IMG/VR virus record: IMGVR_UViG_3300035670_008805
Location: 1-29,607 of that record
Strand: one strand, 5' to 3'
Length of the DNA: 29,607 nt
From: a virus
This document shows positions 1 through 9,979 of the stretch, in pieces. Numbering within the stretch: position 1 is the stretch's first letter; each line of letters opens with the position of its first letter. The translations under genes were made by a program, and so were the position numbers. Under the pieces are notes generated by a model. The model saw only the letters and a program-made list of their open reading frames with translations, was not told the origin of the DNA and did no database searches.

Positions 1-1591
1 TAGTATTAGGAATTGAGACAAAAAAAGAACCATATTGTAAAGGAAATGGATTAATACTATTTGTTAGTAATATAGGTCCATTACCAGTTGGTCTTGGTTG
101 TTTTAAAAATGATAATAATAAATTACTATATCCAGAATTTATTTTTTCTCCAGGTTTAAAAAACCTTGGACTTTTTACAGAACCACTCATGATTATTTTA
201 AATGCAGGACGAGATGTAACAACACCAAAAGCACCTACAAGTCCAGGAGATCCTAATCCATATGCAAGATTGTCGTCTGGAATTTTTAAATCTACATTAT
301 CTCCATATAAAGTGTCAATATAAGAACTCCAATCTTGTTTGTTTATTTGAGCAGCGAATCCATTACTAGTTAATGCAGAATTGTAAGTAGCTACGTTTAA
401 AAACGTAATTAAATCTCGCCCTGTGTTAACATATGTATTGTTGCCATCACCTGTCAAGTCAATCAATGTTGGTATTTTAGATATGCCTTCTATACCGGTT
501 TCATAATCATGACATCCCGCTGCATATGTTTGATATTTCATATTTTTTCTCTGATTTAATATGAAAAACGTATTAATATGACTTGGTATCCATTCATCAG
601 AAGGTGTTGATGTAGCAGTTCCATCTAATGCATTTGTTCTAGTTGGATATATAGAAAGAGAAGTTGGAAATCGATTTGGCCAAAAATTATAAAAAGAATT
701 GAATGATGCACTTATATCAATAACAATTTTTTCAAGCAAAAACGGCTTGTTAATATAATTACTCATTTTTATTGTTTGTGATGAAGTTGCATGATAACGA
801 GCATCAAAAGGAAAACCAAAGTCTCTAATTGGTAAACCACCTCTATCTAAAAGACGGTATCCACTTTCTAATTCCGCTCCTTGTGATCTCCAGGGTATTA
901 ATGCACTAGGAGTAAAACCATAACAAATTACATAATCATTATAATTTTTACTTCCACTTCTAAAAACCTGATCAGTTACATTAATACCCTGTCCAATACC
1001 TTCCCATTTTTTTTGTTCAACGTTATAATATCCCATTAAAAAAGAACTACTGCCAGGAACAGCAGCCGGAGATAAAAGATTTACTTTTAATGTACATTCA
1101 TTAGCAACACTTATGTCAATTTCTATTTTATTTTTACTCCAAAGTGGACTTGTAAATCCTTCTCCTACATCAGTAACTGCACTACCAGTAGCAAAAAAAG
1201 AATTGTTTGAAGACTTACCATCAACTGCTGGTTGATCATTATCTCTAAATGGAGTTAACTCTTGACCCGGTGTAAAATGAAAAAATGGTAATCCTTCAAT
1301 CACCTGAGAACGAACACTACCAGTTGTAATAATACTTCCAGTTAAATCATTTGAAGCACTATTAATTAACCATATGCTATCTTCTGCAAAACCTATGCCT
1401 GGAATATAATTTTTTGAACCGGTAAAAACGACTGAGTAAGTATCATTGAAATTAACCGGATAATCTCCAGTTCTGCCATCAATAGAAAATCTTACATTTG
1501 TTGGATAAGAACCTGTAAGAGCAGCACGATCTTGAAGTTGCACTTTTGGTGGCAACATTCTCATTCGTGAACCTTTTTCTTGTCTACTCAT
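1..1591 (-). CDS. Structural protein, C-terminus cut by window edge
   Basis: An open frame starts at ATG 1591 (MSRQEKGSRMRMLPPK) and stays open for about 530 codons to the left edge, so the C-terminus is missing. The protein is rich in Ser, Thr, Gly and Asn with scattered TGS motifs. No signal peptide or membrane segment is seen in the parts read. The start lies 1 nt after the stop of the preceding gene, with GGTAG just upstream, so it belongs to the same tail/baseplate transcription unit. The composition and position suggest a virion protein such as a baseplate or fibre component. I do not recognise a family. Confidence is high that this is a gene and low for its role. Confidence 0.75.
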   Translation of the reverse strand, partial: MSRQEKGSRMRMLPPKVQLQDRAALTGSYPTNVRFSIDGRTGDYPVNFNDTYSVVFTGSKNYIPGIGFAEDSIWLINSASNDLTGSIITTGSVRSQVIEGLPFFHFTPGQELTPFRDNDQPAVDGKSSNNSFFATGSAVTDVGEGFTSPLWSKNKIEIDISVANECTLKVNLLSPAAVPGSSSFLMGYYNVEQKKWEGIGQGINVTDQVFRSGSKNYNDYVICYGFTPSALIPWRSQGAELESGYRLLDRGGLPIRDFGFPFDARYHATSSQTIKMSNYINKPFLLEKIVIDISASFNSFYNFWPNRFPTSLSIYPTRTNALDGTATSTPSDEWIPSHINTFFILNQRKNMKYQTYAAGCHDYETGIEGISKIPTLIDLTGDGNNTYVNTGRDLITFLNVATYNSALTSNGFAAQINKQDWSSYIDTLYGDNVDLKIPDDNLAYGLGSPGLVGAFGVVTSRPAFKIIMSGSVKSPRFFKPGEKINSGYSNLLLSFLKQPRPTGNGPILLTNSINPFPLQYGSFFVSIPNT

Positions 1592-1592
1592 A

Positions 1593-2558
1593 TCAACTAC
1601 CTCTCATCCATCCAACATATGCAACCGAATCTGTTCCATATCTTGCTTGTTCTGGACCATATACATCATATCCAGCAGCCGCTGATTTTTGAGTATAATC
1701 TCCTCTAATATCTTCGTCTAATTCAATACTAAGTAATTTAAGTTGTGCTATAAAATCTTGACCATCTACCGTTGAAGTATCAATTTCTAATTGTTTGACA
1801 ATTTCTTCATCTTCAGTATCATCAAATGGCTCTATAACTCTTCTAACATAATCAACATAACCTTCGATTATAATGTCATCAACTATTGGTCCCAAGCCAA
1901 TATATTGTTGTCCAGCATCTAGAAATGGATTTTGTGTTATTGCTGGATTGTAAGGTATAAATTGAAATGTTCTGCTATTTGCATATGGCAAAGCGAAATC
2001 TGTATTTCCATCTTCTATATTTCCCTTTGGTCTATGAATAGGGTATGCACCTTCAATTTTAAATTGGTCTAAACGAAAAGGAATTGTAAGAGGTTCTATA
2101 GCAGCCTCTTCACCTTGTTGTGGACCATTATTGAAATATAATGGATATGGATAATTATCTTTGCCTCCTATTGCTATAAAGAAAACCGGATCAAATTCAA
2201 TAATATTATCATTCCATGTAATACTATTTTGATATTCAGTCCAAGAACGAAATTGACCAAATGTTGTTATACGAGTAGCATGTTCAAAATTACCAGCCCA
2301 TATTTTTGGTTGATTGCTTTTAAAAAGATGTCTGCCATTTAATATCTCAACACCTTGTCTTAAACCATCAGTTGCAGAAGTATCCATTCCACCAGATGTA
2401 GGAGTTGAAGATAATGTAATAGCTTGAATTTTTGTTTCTAAAGGATCGGAATCATCAAATGGAAAAAATTCCAATTGAACTTTATCCATACGGTATTCAG
2501 AACGAGAAACCGGTTCCAATTCTTGATTTACACGTGTTCTTACTAAAGTCGTAGTCAT
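1593..2558 (-). CDS. Hypothetical virion-associated protein, 321 aa
   Basis: This 321-residue soluble protein is not recognised. It begins MTTTLVRTRVNQELEPVSRSEY, has an acidic stretch near residues 245-255 (FDDTEDEEIV) and ends in a Tyr/Gly-rich tail (YGTDSVAYVGWMRGS). There is no signal peptide, membrane segment or nuclease-like motif. It sits between a LamG-bearing tail protein and another structural gene, in the same operon and direction, so a tail or baseplate role is inferred from context only. No Shine-Dalgarno sequence precedes the ATG. The 20 nt before it are A/T-rich and almost all palindrome (see 2561-2579). Confidence 0.75.
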   Translation of the reverse strand: MTTTLVRTRVNQELEPVSRSEYRMDKVQLEFFPFDDSDPLETKIQAITLSSTPTSGGMDTSATDGLRQGVEILNGRHLFKSNQPKIWAGNFEHATRITTFGQFRSWTEYQNSITWNDNIIEFDPVFFIAIGGKDNYPYPLYFNNGPQQGEEAAIEPLTIPFRLDQFKIEGAYPIHRPKGNIEDGNTDFALPYANSRTFQFIPYNPAITQNPFLDAGQQYIGLGPIVDDIIIEGYVDYVRRVIEPFDDTEDEEIVKQLEIDTSTVDGQDFIAQLKLLSIELDEDIRGDYTQKSAAAGYDVYGPEQARYGTDSVAYVGWMRGS

Positions 2559-2560
2559 AT

Positions 2561-2579
2561 ATCTATATTATATATAGAT
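2561..2579. repeat. AT-rich palindrome in front of a start codon
   Basis: ATCTATAT and ATATAGAT form a perfect 8-bp inverted repeat around a 3-nt spacer. It begins 3 nt before the ATG of the 321-aa gene, where a ribosome-binding site would be expected. There is no G/C-rich core and no T-run on the correct side, so it is not a standard terminator. It contains a TATAAT-like hexamer on the minus strand and may instead be part of a promoter or a translational control hairpin. Confidence 0.35.
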
Positions 2580-2592
2580 TTAAACAAAAAAA

Positions 2593-5500
2593 CTAATAAC
2601 GAACAAAATCACCGGTATAAAAGGAAAGTAATATTGTATCCTTTAAACTGTTTCGGTTTGTATCTCCAAGATAGATATCTTCAAACAAATATTGAAATTT
2701 AGGTCTTTCTAACATATGACTTTCAATAACAAAGTTTGTTCCATAAAATTTAGTCTTTTTTGGGATTAATTGATACACGAAATTACCAATGTTAGTATCT
2801 ACCCATTTAAAAAATTCAACAAATTGTTTATAACTCACCTTATCAGTTAAACGATTAAAATAAACATTTCTTAAATTTTCTAAACCAGGATAATCAGCAG
2901 AAAATAATAATTCTGGATTTCCTAAAACATTGTCCAATTCATCTAAAGTAGAAAATATAGATGCAATATCTTGATTTAAAGCATCAACCATGCTGAAATC
3001 AATTGAAAATCTTGTATTGTCCGTTGGAATTTCTGATTTAGGTATTTCATATACCGGCGCTACCTGTGCCCAAGGAGTAACTTGAACTTCTTCAAATTGC
3101 TCAAATGAGCGTATACGAACTTTGTTTGTTGTGCTGGCTTCATCAAAATAAGGTGAAATATAACTGAAATAAAACTTTTCTGGATATATGATTTGAGAAT
3201 CTGAAATAAAATTAGTTCCAGATAATGTGAAATTATTTTGAGAATAATCAAATATATCAATATTTCCAGAACCATCAGACTGAGTAACGGCTTGTTCTGT
3301 TGAAGCATCAATTCTTAATCTTTGGAAAGATCCGGATTTATATGTTACGAAATTGAAATTTGTTAATGGATCTTGAACACCAATAGATTTATAATTTCTT
3401 ACGTGTTCTCTCCATTCTTTATCTTCAAGATATTTGCTCCAAAATCTTATTTGAGTGACGTAGCCATTAATATCTGTTATGCGACTTTCATCTGGTATCG
3501 CTATATCATTTAAGAAAGCAGTTGGTGCAGTATTGATTGAGCTTGAACCTATTATAAAGTAGGAACCGCTTGCATTTGAGGTTGCATTAATTTCATTCCA
3601 AACGTTAATACCGCCGCCTGCATAATCATTGAAATAAGATTGAGTAACGTAATATTGGAATATTTCTCCACCCATATTTTTTGCAACTCTCAAGAAATAT
3701 GAACTGGAAATAACGCTGTCTAAATTATCATCATTTCTTTGTCGTCCAAAAGATACATACCACTTATCTGTATCAAATATATTCACTCCAGATATATGCA
3801 TTTTGAGATATGGCGAACTCGAGTTATCATTCGAACGAACGTATAAAGTTAATGAACCGGTAATTTTATATAAATCGGTTGTATATTCCGGTTGCGCTAT
3901 TAGATTTGTTATTAATGCACCGTTATTGACAGTAAAACTTGATCCCGTAGTATAAAATCTTACAAGACTCACTTTATCTGTATAGTCATAATCAGAATAT
4001 GGATATTGATATGTTGCCTCATATGTCCAAGAACCTGAAGTCAACAAGCCATCTGACATTGTTCCCGCAACATCCGGATATCCAGGCTCTACTCTGCTGG
4101 CTGATAAAAATGGACTTGTTAATAAACCACCATCTAAGAAACTTACTTTTGAAGATATTTTAGTTCTTATGTCTCTTGCAAAATTTAAGTTTTGTTTTGA
4201 TGGACCACCAAATTCTCTAATTCTAAAATTATTATCTGGATCAATACCAAGAGAACGAATATATGTTTTTATTGAATGTATAGTTCCTTTTGATGTAACA
4301 ATTTCTCTTAAATTAACAAGAATTCTTCTCCACATTTGATTTTGAATATATTGAAGAGAATATTGATTTAAACTTGGATAGGTTGAAATATTTTCGCCAT
4401 TAATAAATTGATTAACTGTTGCATCTGTAAAAAATGGTGGTAATTCAAAACCTTGATTACGAGCAAAATCTAATAAAAACTGATCTGGAACAGTATCAAT
4501 ATTATCATAATCAACCGCAATCAAATCGCTAAATGCTTGTATGTAAAGTTTTAATTCATCAAAGAATTTAGCCCAAGTATATAAAAGAAGTAATAAGACT
4601 TGTGTTGCACCTAACCGGGTTGAACGAGGATCAGCTCCAGCAGTTAAAGTATCAACAATTGGACCTTGTTCTGTTTCCAAAGCGTCTTCTACTTGTCCTT
4701 CCCACAAATAATGACGAGGAATTAGTTTTGTTATTATATTTGGATTAACGTTATCATAGATACTGGCGCTGGTGTAATACGACGTGCGATAATCTACAAC
4801 GTCCGGATGATTTGGAAATAGAATTGGCGACAAATATAGATCTTCATATGTAACTGGATCTGAACCAGACCATAAAGATGAAGTGTTTACATTTCTTACT
4901 TGTAATACGTTATATGCATTATAACTTAAATTTCCATGTAAACTATTTGCAGAATAATCAATGACAATTGGTGAAGTGCTACCAGAAGGTTCATTAAATT
5001 TATAATAAAGCTTTAAATTATCTTGAGCAAAAATGCTTTTTTGATAATTGTCGTAAATATCTTCTCGTGAACGTATTGTGTGCCATATACGTAAATCGTC
5101 TAATGCACCAGATAATGTATTATTTGGTAAAAACGTTGCTAATTGACTACCAGAACCAATGTATAAATTATTTAATACATCAACATCTCCATATTCAATT
5201 GGATTAGAACCGGTTCCATAATAAACACCATTCAAATAAGCAGTAATTCCTTCACTTCCTGGTGTTCTATTCCATATCCAAGCAAAATGATTCCAAGAAT
5301 CTTTTTCAAATACTACATCCATTGATTCATAAACTGAACCGCTGGCTAATATCAAACTACTTGTTGCATATGTTGTAGATGTTGAACTGGTCAATGCACA
5401 TAAAAATCCTGTTTGACCATCATGTTTTGAAAATATAACTTGATTGTCATTTGTTTTTGGTGGAACATTAATCCAATATTCAAATGTCATTGAATTATAT

Positions 5501-6030
5501 CGTGGATTAATAATACTAGCAGCATCAGTTCTTCTGGCCACATCACTATATGCACTTCCAGCTTTATCAACAACAGTTACATATGTTCCAGCGCCAGCTT
5601 CAAATCCACCATTGGTTCCGGAAAAAAATAAATATCCTTTATGCTTTGGATAAGATTCATAAAGATACGTTTCAAATCCAGTTAATCTATCTTGAAATAT
5701 TTCAGTTTCTTTTTGTGTTCCATCAAAAGGAAATCCATTTTGAATTTTATCAAACGCAACGTTTACCTTGACTTGAGCCGAATTAAAAAAAGTATGATTT
5801 TCAAATTTACTCCAATCAATATTCAATTGCTGAGTTGAACGTAAACCTTGTCCATACATGTTATAACGAAATGAACCGGTATTATCTAATGATGTATCTG
5901 CATATGTAATTGGAGCTGCTAAATTAAAAGTTACTGATCCATCTGGTGGTTCCAATAAAGAACGAACGACGGACGGTTTAAACAACGTCGGCGCTCTTCT
6001 TTGTAAATTTCTTACATTGTTGTTAGCCAT
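2593..6030 (-). CDS. Tail/baseplate protein: gpI-like core with two LamG-like lectin regions
   Basis: This 1145-aa protein has three recognisable parts. Residues about 175-335 look like a LamG/concanavalin-A-like lectin domain (FEYWINVP, WNHFAWIWN, AYLNGVYYG, GALDDLRIW). Residues about 475-610 resemble the P2 gpI / T4 gp7-type wedge protein, with the hallmark WRRILVNLREIVTSKGT followed by an IRSLGI helix. Residues about 665-880 look like a second, weaker LamG-like jelly roll (GYVTQIRFWSKYL). Its start overlaps the previous stop by 1 nt (TAATG). In P2-type tails gpW, gpJ and gpI act together in the wedge, and here gp25- and gp6-like genes lie just upstream. Lectin folds in such a protein suggest carbohydrate binding at the baseplate. 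The tail role is fairly safe; the gpI assignment is by motif only. Confidence 0.75.
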   Translation of the reverse strand: MANNNVRNLQRRAPTLFKPSVVRSLLEPPDGSVTFNLAAPITYADTSLDNTGSFRYNMYGQGLRSTQQLNIDWSKFENHTFFNSAQVKVNVAFDKIQNGFPFDGTQKETEIFQDRLTGFETYLYESYPKHKGYLFFSGTNGGFEAGAGTYVTVVDKAGSAYSDVARRTDAASIINPRYNSMTFEYWINVPPKTNDNQVIFSKHDGQTGFLCALTSSTSTTYATSSLILASGSVYESMDVVFEKDSWNHFAWIWNRTPGSEGITAYLNGVYYGTGSNPIEYGDVDVLNNLYIGSGSQLATFLPNNTLSGALDDLRIWHTIRSREDIYDNYQKSIFAQDNLKLYYKFNEPSGSTSPIVIDYSANSLHGNLSYNAYNVLQVRNVNTSSLWSGSDPVTYEDLYLSPILFPNHPDVVDYRTSYYTSASIYDNVNPNIITKLIPRHYLWEGQVEDALETEQGPIVDTLTAGADPRSTRLGATQVLLLLLYTWAKFFDELKLYIQAFSDLIAVDYDNIDTVPDQFLLDFARNQGFELPPFFTDATVNQFINGENISTYPSLNQYSLQYIQNQMWRRILVNLREIVTSKGTIHSIKTYIRSLGIDPDNNFRIREFGGPSKQNLNFARDIRTKISSKVSFLDGGLLTSPFLSASRVEPGYPDVAGTMSDGLLTSGSWTYEATYQYPYSDYDYTDKVSLVRFYTTGSSFTVNNGALITNLIAQPEYTTDLYKITGSLTLYVRSNDNSSSPYLKMHISGVNIFDTDKWYVSFGRQRNDDNLDSVISSSYFLRVAKNMGGEIFQYYVTQSYFNDYAGGGINVWNEINATSNASGSYFIIGSSSINTAPTAFLNDIAIPDESRITDINGYVTQIRFWSKYLEDKEWREHVRNYKSIGVQDPLTNFNFVTYKSGSFQRLRIDASTEQAVTQSDGSGNIDIFDYSQNNFTLSGTNFISDSQIIYPEKFYFSYISPYFDEASTTNKVRIRSFEQFEEVQVTPWAQVAPVYEIPKSEIPTDNTRFSIDFSMVDALNQDIASIFSTLDELDNVLGNPELLFSADYPGLENLRNVYFNRLTDKVSYKQFVEFFKWVDTNIGNFVYQLIPKKTKFYGTNFVIESHMLERPKFQYLFEDIYLGDTNRNSLKDTILLSFYTGDFVRY

Positions 6031-7619
6031 TAGGGCATCACCTTAAATCTAAATCCAGAATTACTAATCAAATAATCTTTACCACCATAAGTAATCATTA
6101 ATTCAATTTCATAAACTTCGCCCTGTGCAAAATCCTGCATCCATATATCAAAATACATACCTTCAGCATCATATGAACACAATGTCGCTACATTATCAAA
6201 TGGAATAACAACTGCTCGTGAATAAGCATTAATCATTCTCCATTTAAGATTATTCAATATAACGCTCTTTGGTTGTAATGGTAATCTACTTGCACTTTGT
6301 TCTGTATTGTAGTCTAATACAAAGATACGCAATCTTGCCTGTTCTGTGCTCTTATATTGCTGTTTAAGGTTGGTTATATTGACTACCCAGTTCTTCTCCT
6401 CTACGTTGCCTATAGAGCCTTGTGGGAGCTTATAGACGGTCTTTCCAGAAGCATATGTGAGGGTGCCATCAAGACTGGTCCATGCATATGTAAATTCCTG
6501 AGAAATAGAACCGGTAAGGAAATCTTTTAATACCGTATTATCAATTGTATTGAAGTTGACAGAAGTGTTATATATACCGGGTTGTGGAATGCTACCAATA
6601 TTATATTGACTACCAGTAAAGCTTTGAGTTATAGCATAAAGACTACGTGTTAAATGAGTAATGCTGGCACTATGAGATAAGGAGAAACTGGATGTATAAT
6701 ATGTAAGATATTTGTCGCCATATAAATTAAACAACAAACAATCTGATCCAGTTATTTCTGTGCTGCCAGAGAAATAATTTTGATATTGACCATTAATACG
6801 ATTAAATGTAAATAAGCTTTGAGAAACATTGAACAGGGTATTGCCCATATCATCGGTTAATTGATCATTATATTTGATAACCAATTGTGGATGAAGATCG
6901 GCATTTTTAGCTTGACGAGAACCAAATCGTTTAACGAAACGAGTTATGTTGTCTTGTTCTTGTGAATCAATAAAACTTAATCTCCAACCATAATTTGGCA
7001 TTTGACCGGCTATTGTTGCACTAACAAGTGTAGAAACATCCATTAAAAGATTTTCATCGCCACGAGGAAATTGTGCGGTTACGGTTAAATCTTGTAAACC
7101 AGCGCCAAAATTACCTGACACAATAATATCAATATTGGGATCGCCAAGAGAACCACTTGCAGCAGCACCAGATATTGCCCAAACATCTGCACCTCCATTA
7201 ATAACCGAAGCTGTCAAGAAATTTGCTGTATCCAAATCACGAAATGCTACAACGTCAAAGCCCCTGCCCTCATCCCAACTTCTGGAAATCGGTATAAGCC
7301 TTATAGAATAATTGGAAGGGGTAGTTTGACCTCCATACACATCTTTCAATGATAAGAAAGCTTTAAAGCTGGGATCATTGATATTAAGAAATGAACCGGT
7401 TATTTGTTGCAATGGTTCATAATCAAATTGCAATAAAATTCTGCTTAATTCAATAACACCAGATATAGGAGTTGTTCCACTAAGAACCGTTGTTTGATCA
7501 TAAAGTTTAAAAAGATCTAAAGTAGCGGCTTGTCCTACGTTAGAAGTTGTGCAACGTTCTCCAGCTATGTATTTGTCTGTAATATATGTGTCTTTACTTG
7601 CAGATAATATTCTATACAT
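6030..7619 (-). CDS. Baseplate-region protein with N-terminal DNRLRE/CBM-like pattern
   Basis: This 529-aa protein begins MYRILSASKDTYITDKY, followed by NVGQAATLDLFKLYD and later SRILLQFDYE. That order (KDTYI, then N.G.A..L.L, then R.LLQFD) resembles the DNRLRE/carbohydrate-binding module found in many surface and phage proteins. The middle is rich in TGS/SGS beta-type sequence. The C-terminal part (about 400-529) looks like a separate beta domain. No signal or membrane segment is seen. It lies 7 nt downstream of the gp6-like gene and overlaps the gpI-like gene by 1 nt, so it is translated with the baseplate wedge set. It could occupy the place of a wedge-peripheral or fibre-attachment protein. 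Family assignment is tentative. Confidence 0.7.
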   Translation of the reverse strand: MYRILSASKDTYITDKYIAGERCTTSNVGQAATLDLFKLYDQTTVLSGTTPISGVIELSRILLQFDYEPLQQITGSFLNINDPSFKAFLSLKDVYGGQTTPSNYSIRLIPISRSWDEGRGFDVVAFRDLDTANFLTASVINGGADVWAISGAAASGSLGDPNIDIIVSGNFGAGLQDLTVTAQFPRGDENLLMDVSTLVSATIAGQMPNYGWRLSFIDSQEQDNITRFVKRFGSRQAKNADLHPQLVIKYNDQLTDDMGNTLFNVSQSLFTFNRINGQYQNYFSGSTEITGSDCLLFNLYGDKYLTYYTSSFSLSHSASITHLTRSLYAITQSFTGSQYNIGSIPQPGIYNTSVNFNTIDNTVLKDFLTGSISQEFTYAWTSLDGTLTYASGKTVYKLPQGSIGNVEEKNWVVNITNLKQQYKSTEQARLRIFVLDYNTEQSASRLPLQPKSVILNNLKWRMINAYSRAVVIPFDNVATLCSYDAEGMYFDIWMQDFAQGEVYEIELMITYGGKDYLISNSGFRFKVMP

Positions 7620-7626
7620 AATTCAC

Positions 7627-9465
7627 CTATACTACAGTTCCTACAATGTCATAATCTTTATAGCGCACTTCAAATATGGATCCTGGTGAACCAAATACAA
7701 TTCCACGATATGTATTTGAAACTATATCAAACACTTCATTTGAATAAAATCTATTATCTGATGCACCATATATATTCGTTATATCTAATGATACAAGAGA
7801 TATAACGCCTTTACTGTTATAAATGATGTTTTGTATATCTGAAATTATTAATGGTTGATCGATGTCAAAATTCTTAATGTCAAAATATTGTTTAACATTT
7901 TGCAAACAATTTCTTAAAACCAATTCTCTATTTTCAGTTGGATCAACGACAATACTAAAGGTAATTTTTAAATTTAATACTCTTGCATCCAATATGTCAA
8001 TTGCATCTGAAATCATACGATATTGATTGAGATATGTGACCAAATTCTTTTTAAGGGTATCTGGACTTACGATCAATTGATTTGAAGTATTACGAGAAAT
8101 AATGAACAATTGAGTTGCTAATGGATTATTTGGATTTGTTCTTATACCGGCACGATAAACTCTTCCGAAATTTGATGGCAAAGAATATACACGTGCTAAC
8201 AAATCTTCTTTGGTAACAATACGATTTTGCATTGAGCGGAAAGTTGGAATTTTTGATTTTAAACTGTTGATATCTGGAGCAGATTCTCCTCCAGATGCTC
8301 TACTTGGATTATTAACAGCTAAAGAATTTCTAACATACCCGGCTACGTTGGCCGATGGAAATCTTGGAAAAAATATATTCAATGATGTAATAGCATTAAC
8401 AGTTCCAGCTTCAACGTTATGACTTAAACCACCACCATAACGATATATAATTTCCAAATCTGTATTTTCTGCCATTACTCCAAATGTTGTTGTTTGTAAT
8501 AAATTATTTGGATTGATTTCAAATCTTGAGAATGTTTGTTTGCCATATAATGGTAATGCAAATTCGCTTGGATCTGGAATTACATCATCATTAACTGTTT
8601 GAGCATTTCCACCTCCAAAAACTAATGAAGTTATACGTGTTTGTAAATCTGTTTGACTAATAAAACGATATGGTGCTGGAATTGGAACCATAGTTTCTGG
8701 AATTAAATTAAAATCATATCCAACATTTGCAACCCGACGATAGATGGTATCTTGCGTTAAATTGTCAACCTCATAATATGTGTTGCCTAATGTATCTTTA
8801 ACACTTATTATTTCTGTTACATCATTATTATTTAATGCAATTTTTCTATATGGAATAAAACTCGTAACAGTAGCAAATTGTGTTGCTAATTTTCCGGAAA
8901 TACATAAACCATCGAGAGTTAAAATATAATTTTGCGGTATATTATTAGCATTGACATTACCAACTTGAACATTAGCTTTAAGCCTATTGTCAGGAAATCT
9001 AGCATTAAAATCTAAATCTTCAGTTAATATAAATTCGGTGCCATTATTTGCTCTGACTACTGTATTTTGTTTAATAATAGGCAATGCAAATTCATTAAGA
9101 GTTCCTTGATTATCACTAACAGGAATTCTTACGAAAAATCTAACATTAACAGAAGCCGGCGCTGCACCAGTTATTTTAACTCCAGCATTTTGTAAATGTC
9201 GTTGAATATTATTAAATTCCGAAGCAGTTTCCGGAAACGTTTCTAAAAATTGATGATCCAAATAATAACTTTGAACGTCACCTACATATGCCGCTAAATC
9301 AAGTAACATTCCTCCTAAACTTGCTTCAGAAAAATCATTGATCCTATTAGGAAAGTATGTTCTGGCATAATCTAATAAATCATTTCGTAATGCATCAAAA
9401 TCTTTATTAAGATATCTGCGTTCTCTGATTTGTTTTAAAATTTGTTTTTTACTATCTGTAGGCAT
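7627..9465 (-). CDS. Baseplate wedge protein, gp6 / gpJ-like
   Basis: This 612-aa protein begins MPTDSKKQILKQIRERRYLNKDF and contains LRNDLLDYARTYFPNRINDF and GGMLLDLAAYVGDVQSYYLD. These are the typical N-terminal pattern of T4 gp6 and P2 gpJ family wedge proteins, with the conserved D.A..VGD segment. The C-terminal half has the RIVTKEDLLARVYSLP and YLNQYRMISDAIDI motifs also expected of baseplate J proteins. T4 gp6 is about 660 aa, so the length fits. gp6 forms the inner ring of the baseplate wedge together with gp25 and gp7. Here gp25 is immediately upstream (6-nt gap), preserving the gpW-gpJ order of P2 and many myoviruses. Confidence 0.88.
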   Translation of the reverse strand: MPTDSKKQILKQIRERRYLNKDFDALRNDLLDYARTYFPNRINDFSEASLGGMLLDLAAYVGDVQSYYLDHQFLETFPETASEFNNIQRHLQNAGVKITGAAPASVNVRFFVRIPVSDNQGTLNEFALPIIKQNTVVRANNGTEFILTEDLDFNARFPDNRLKANVQVGNVNANNIPQNYILTLDGLCISGKLATQFATVTSFIPYRKIALNNNDVTEIISVKDTLGNTYYEVDNLTQDTIYRRVANVGYDFNLIPETMVPIPAPYRFISQTDLQTRITSLVFGGGNAQTVNDDVIPDPSEFALPLYGKQTFSRFEINPNNLLQTTTFGVMAENTDLEIIYRYGGGLSHNVEAGTVNAITSLNIFFPRFPSANVAGYVRNSLAVNNPSRASGGESAPDINSLKSKIPTFRSMQNRIVTKEDLLARVYSLPSNFGRVYRAGIRTNPNNPLATQLFIISRNTSNQLIVSPDTLKKNLVTYLNQYRMISDAIDILDARVLNLKITFSIVVDPTENRELVLRNCLQNVKQYFDIKNFDIDQPLIISDIQNIIYNSKGVISLVSLDITNIYGASDNRFYSNEVFDIVSNTYRGIVFGSPGSIFEVRYKDYDIVGTVV

Positions 9466-9471
9466 ATGTCA

Positions 9472-9948
9472 CTAAATAACAAATAACGTTACTTCCATTG
9501 CTGTTTCTTGAATGTTTAAATTTGGTACGGTATATAATATCAACATTTTAATTACGCCAGTATATTCATTTTCATATCGATCCGCTTTTGATTCATATGC
9601 AACTAAGTTAACATAGCTCATATATTTTCCAGCTGCATTTTTTATTCGTCCCATTGCAATACTATCAAAATTATCTTTATTAGAAAATTCTGTTAATAAA
9701 GGTCTTAAATTTGCACCAAAATCGGGAAATCCTAATCTTTCTCCATGATTTGTTAATATTAAATTTCTTAAATTATCAGTTATTTGATCTTTTAAATCAA
9801 AATGCATTTTAAAAATTGCTGAGGAATCAGCGTGATCAATTTCTAATGGAGTTTTAATTCCAATTGGAATTCTATTCTGTTCTTCAGAACTCTTATAAAG
9901 AGTATCTGAAACAGTTGTTCCAACATCTTTAAAACTTAATCTAGCCAT
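9472..9948 (-). CDS. Baseplate wedge protein, gp25 / gpW-like
   Basis: This 158-aa protein matches the compact gp25/gpW fold found at the core of phage baseplates and related contractile systems. Visible hallmarks are an N-terminal linker, KTPLEIDH, then LKDQITDNLRNLILTNHGERLGFPDFG, where the helix followed by GER.G.PDFG is the signature of the family. The usual length is 130-160 aa. The C-terminal strands (IKMLILYTVPN) complete the fold. It sits next to the gp6-like gene, its known structural partner. AAGAAG precedes the ATG as a likely ribosome-binding site. In T4 the protein joins the wedge to the sheath-initiating ring; despite old 'lysozyme' annotations, no catalytic role is implied. Confidence 0.88.
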   Translation of the reverse strand: MARLSFKDVGTTVSDTLYKSSEEQNRIPIGIKTPLEIDHADSSAIFKMHFDLKDQITDNLRNLILTNHGERLGFPDFGANLRPLLTEFSNKDNFDSIAMGRIKNAAGKYMSYVNLVAYESKADRYENEYTGVIKMLILYTVPNLNIQETAMEVTLFVI

Positions 9949-9979
9949 AATACTTCTTAAATATTGTTAATTTTGATTT

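Noticed and set aside
9472-9948. Lysozyme function for the gp25-like protein
   Set aside because: Old annotations of this family mention lysozyme, but the motif visible is the structural wedge signature and no catalytic residues of a lysozyme are evident.
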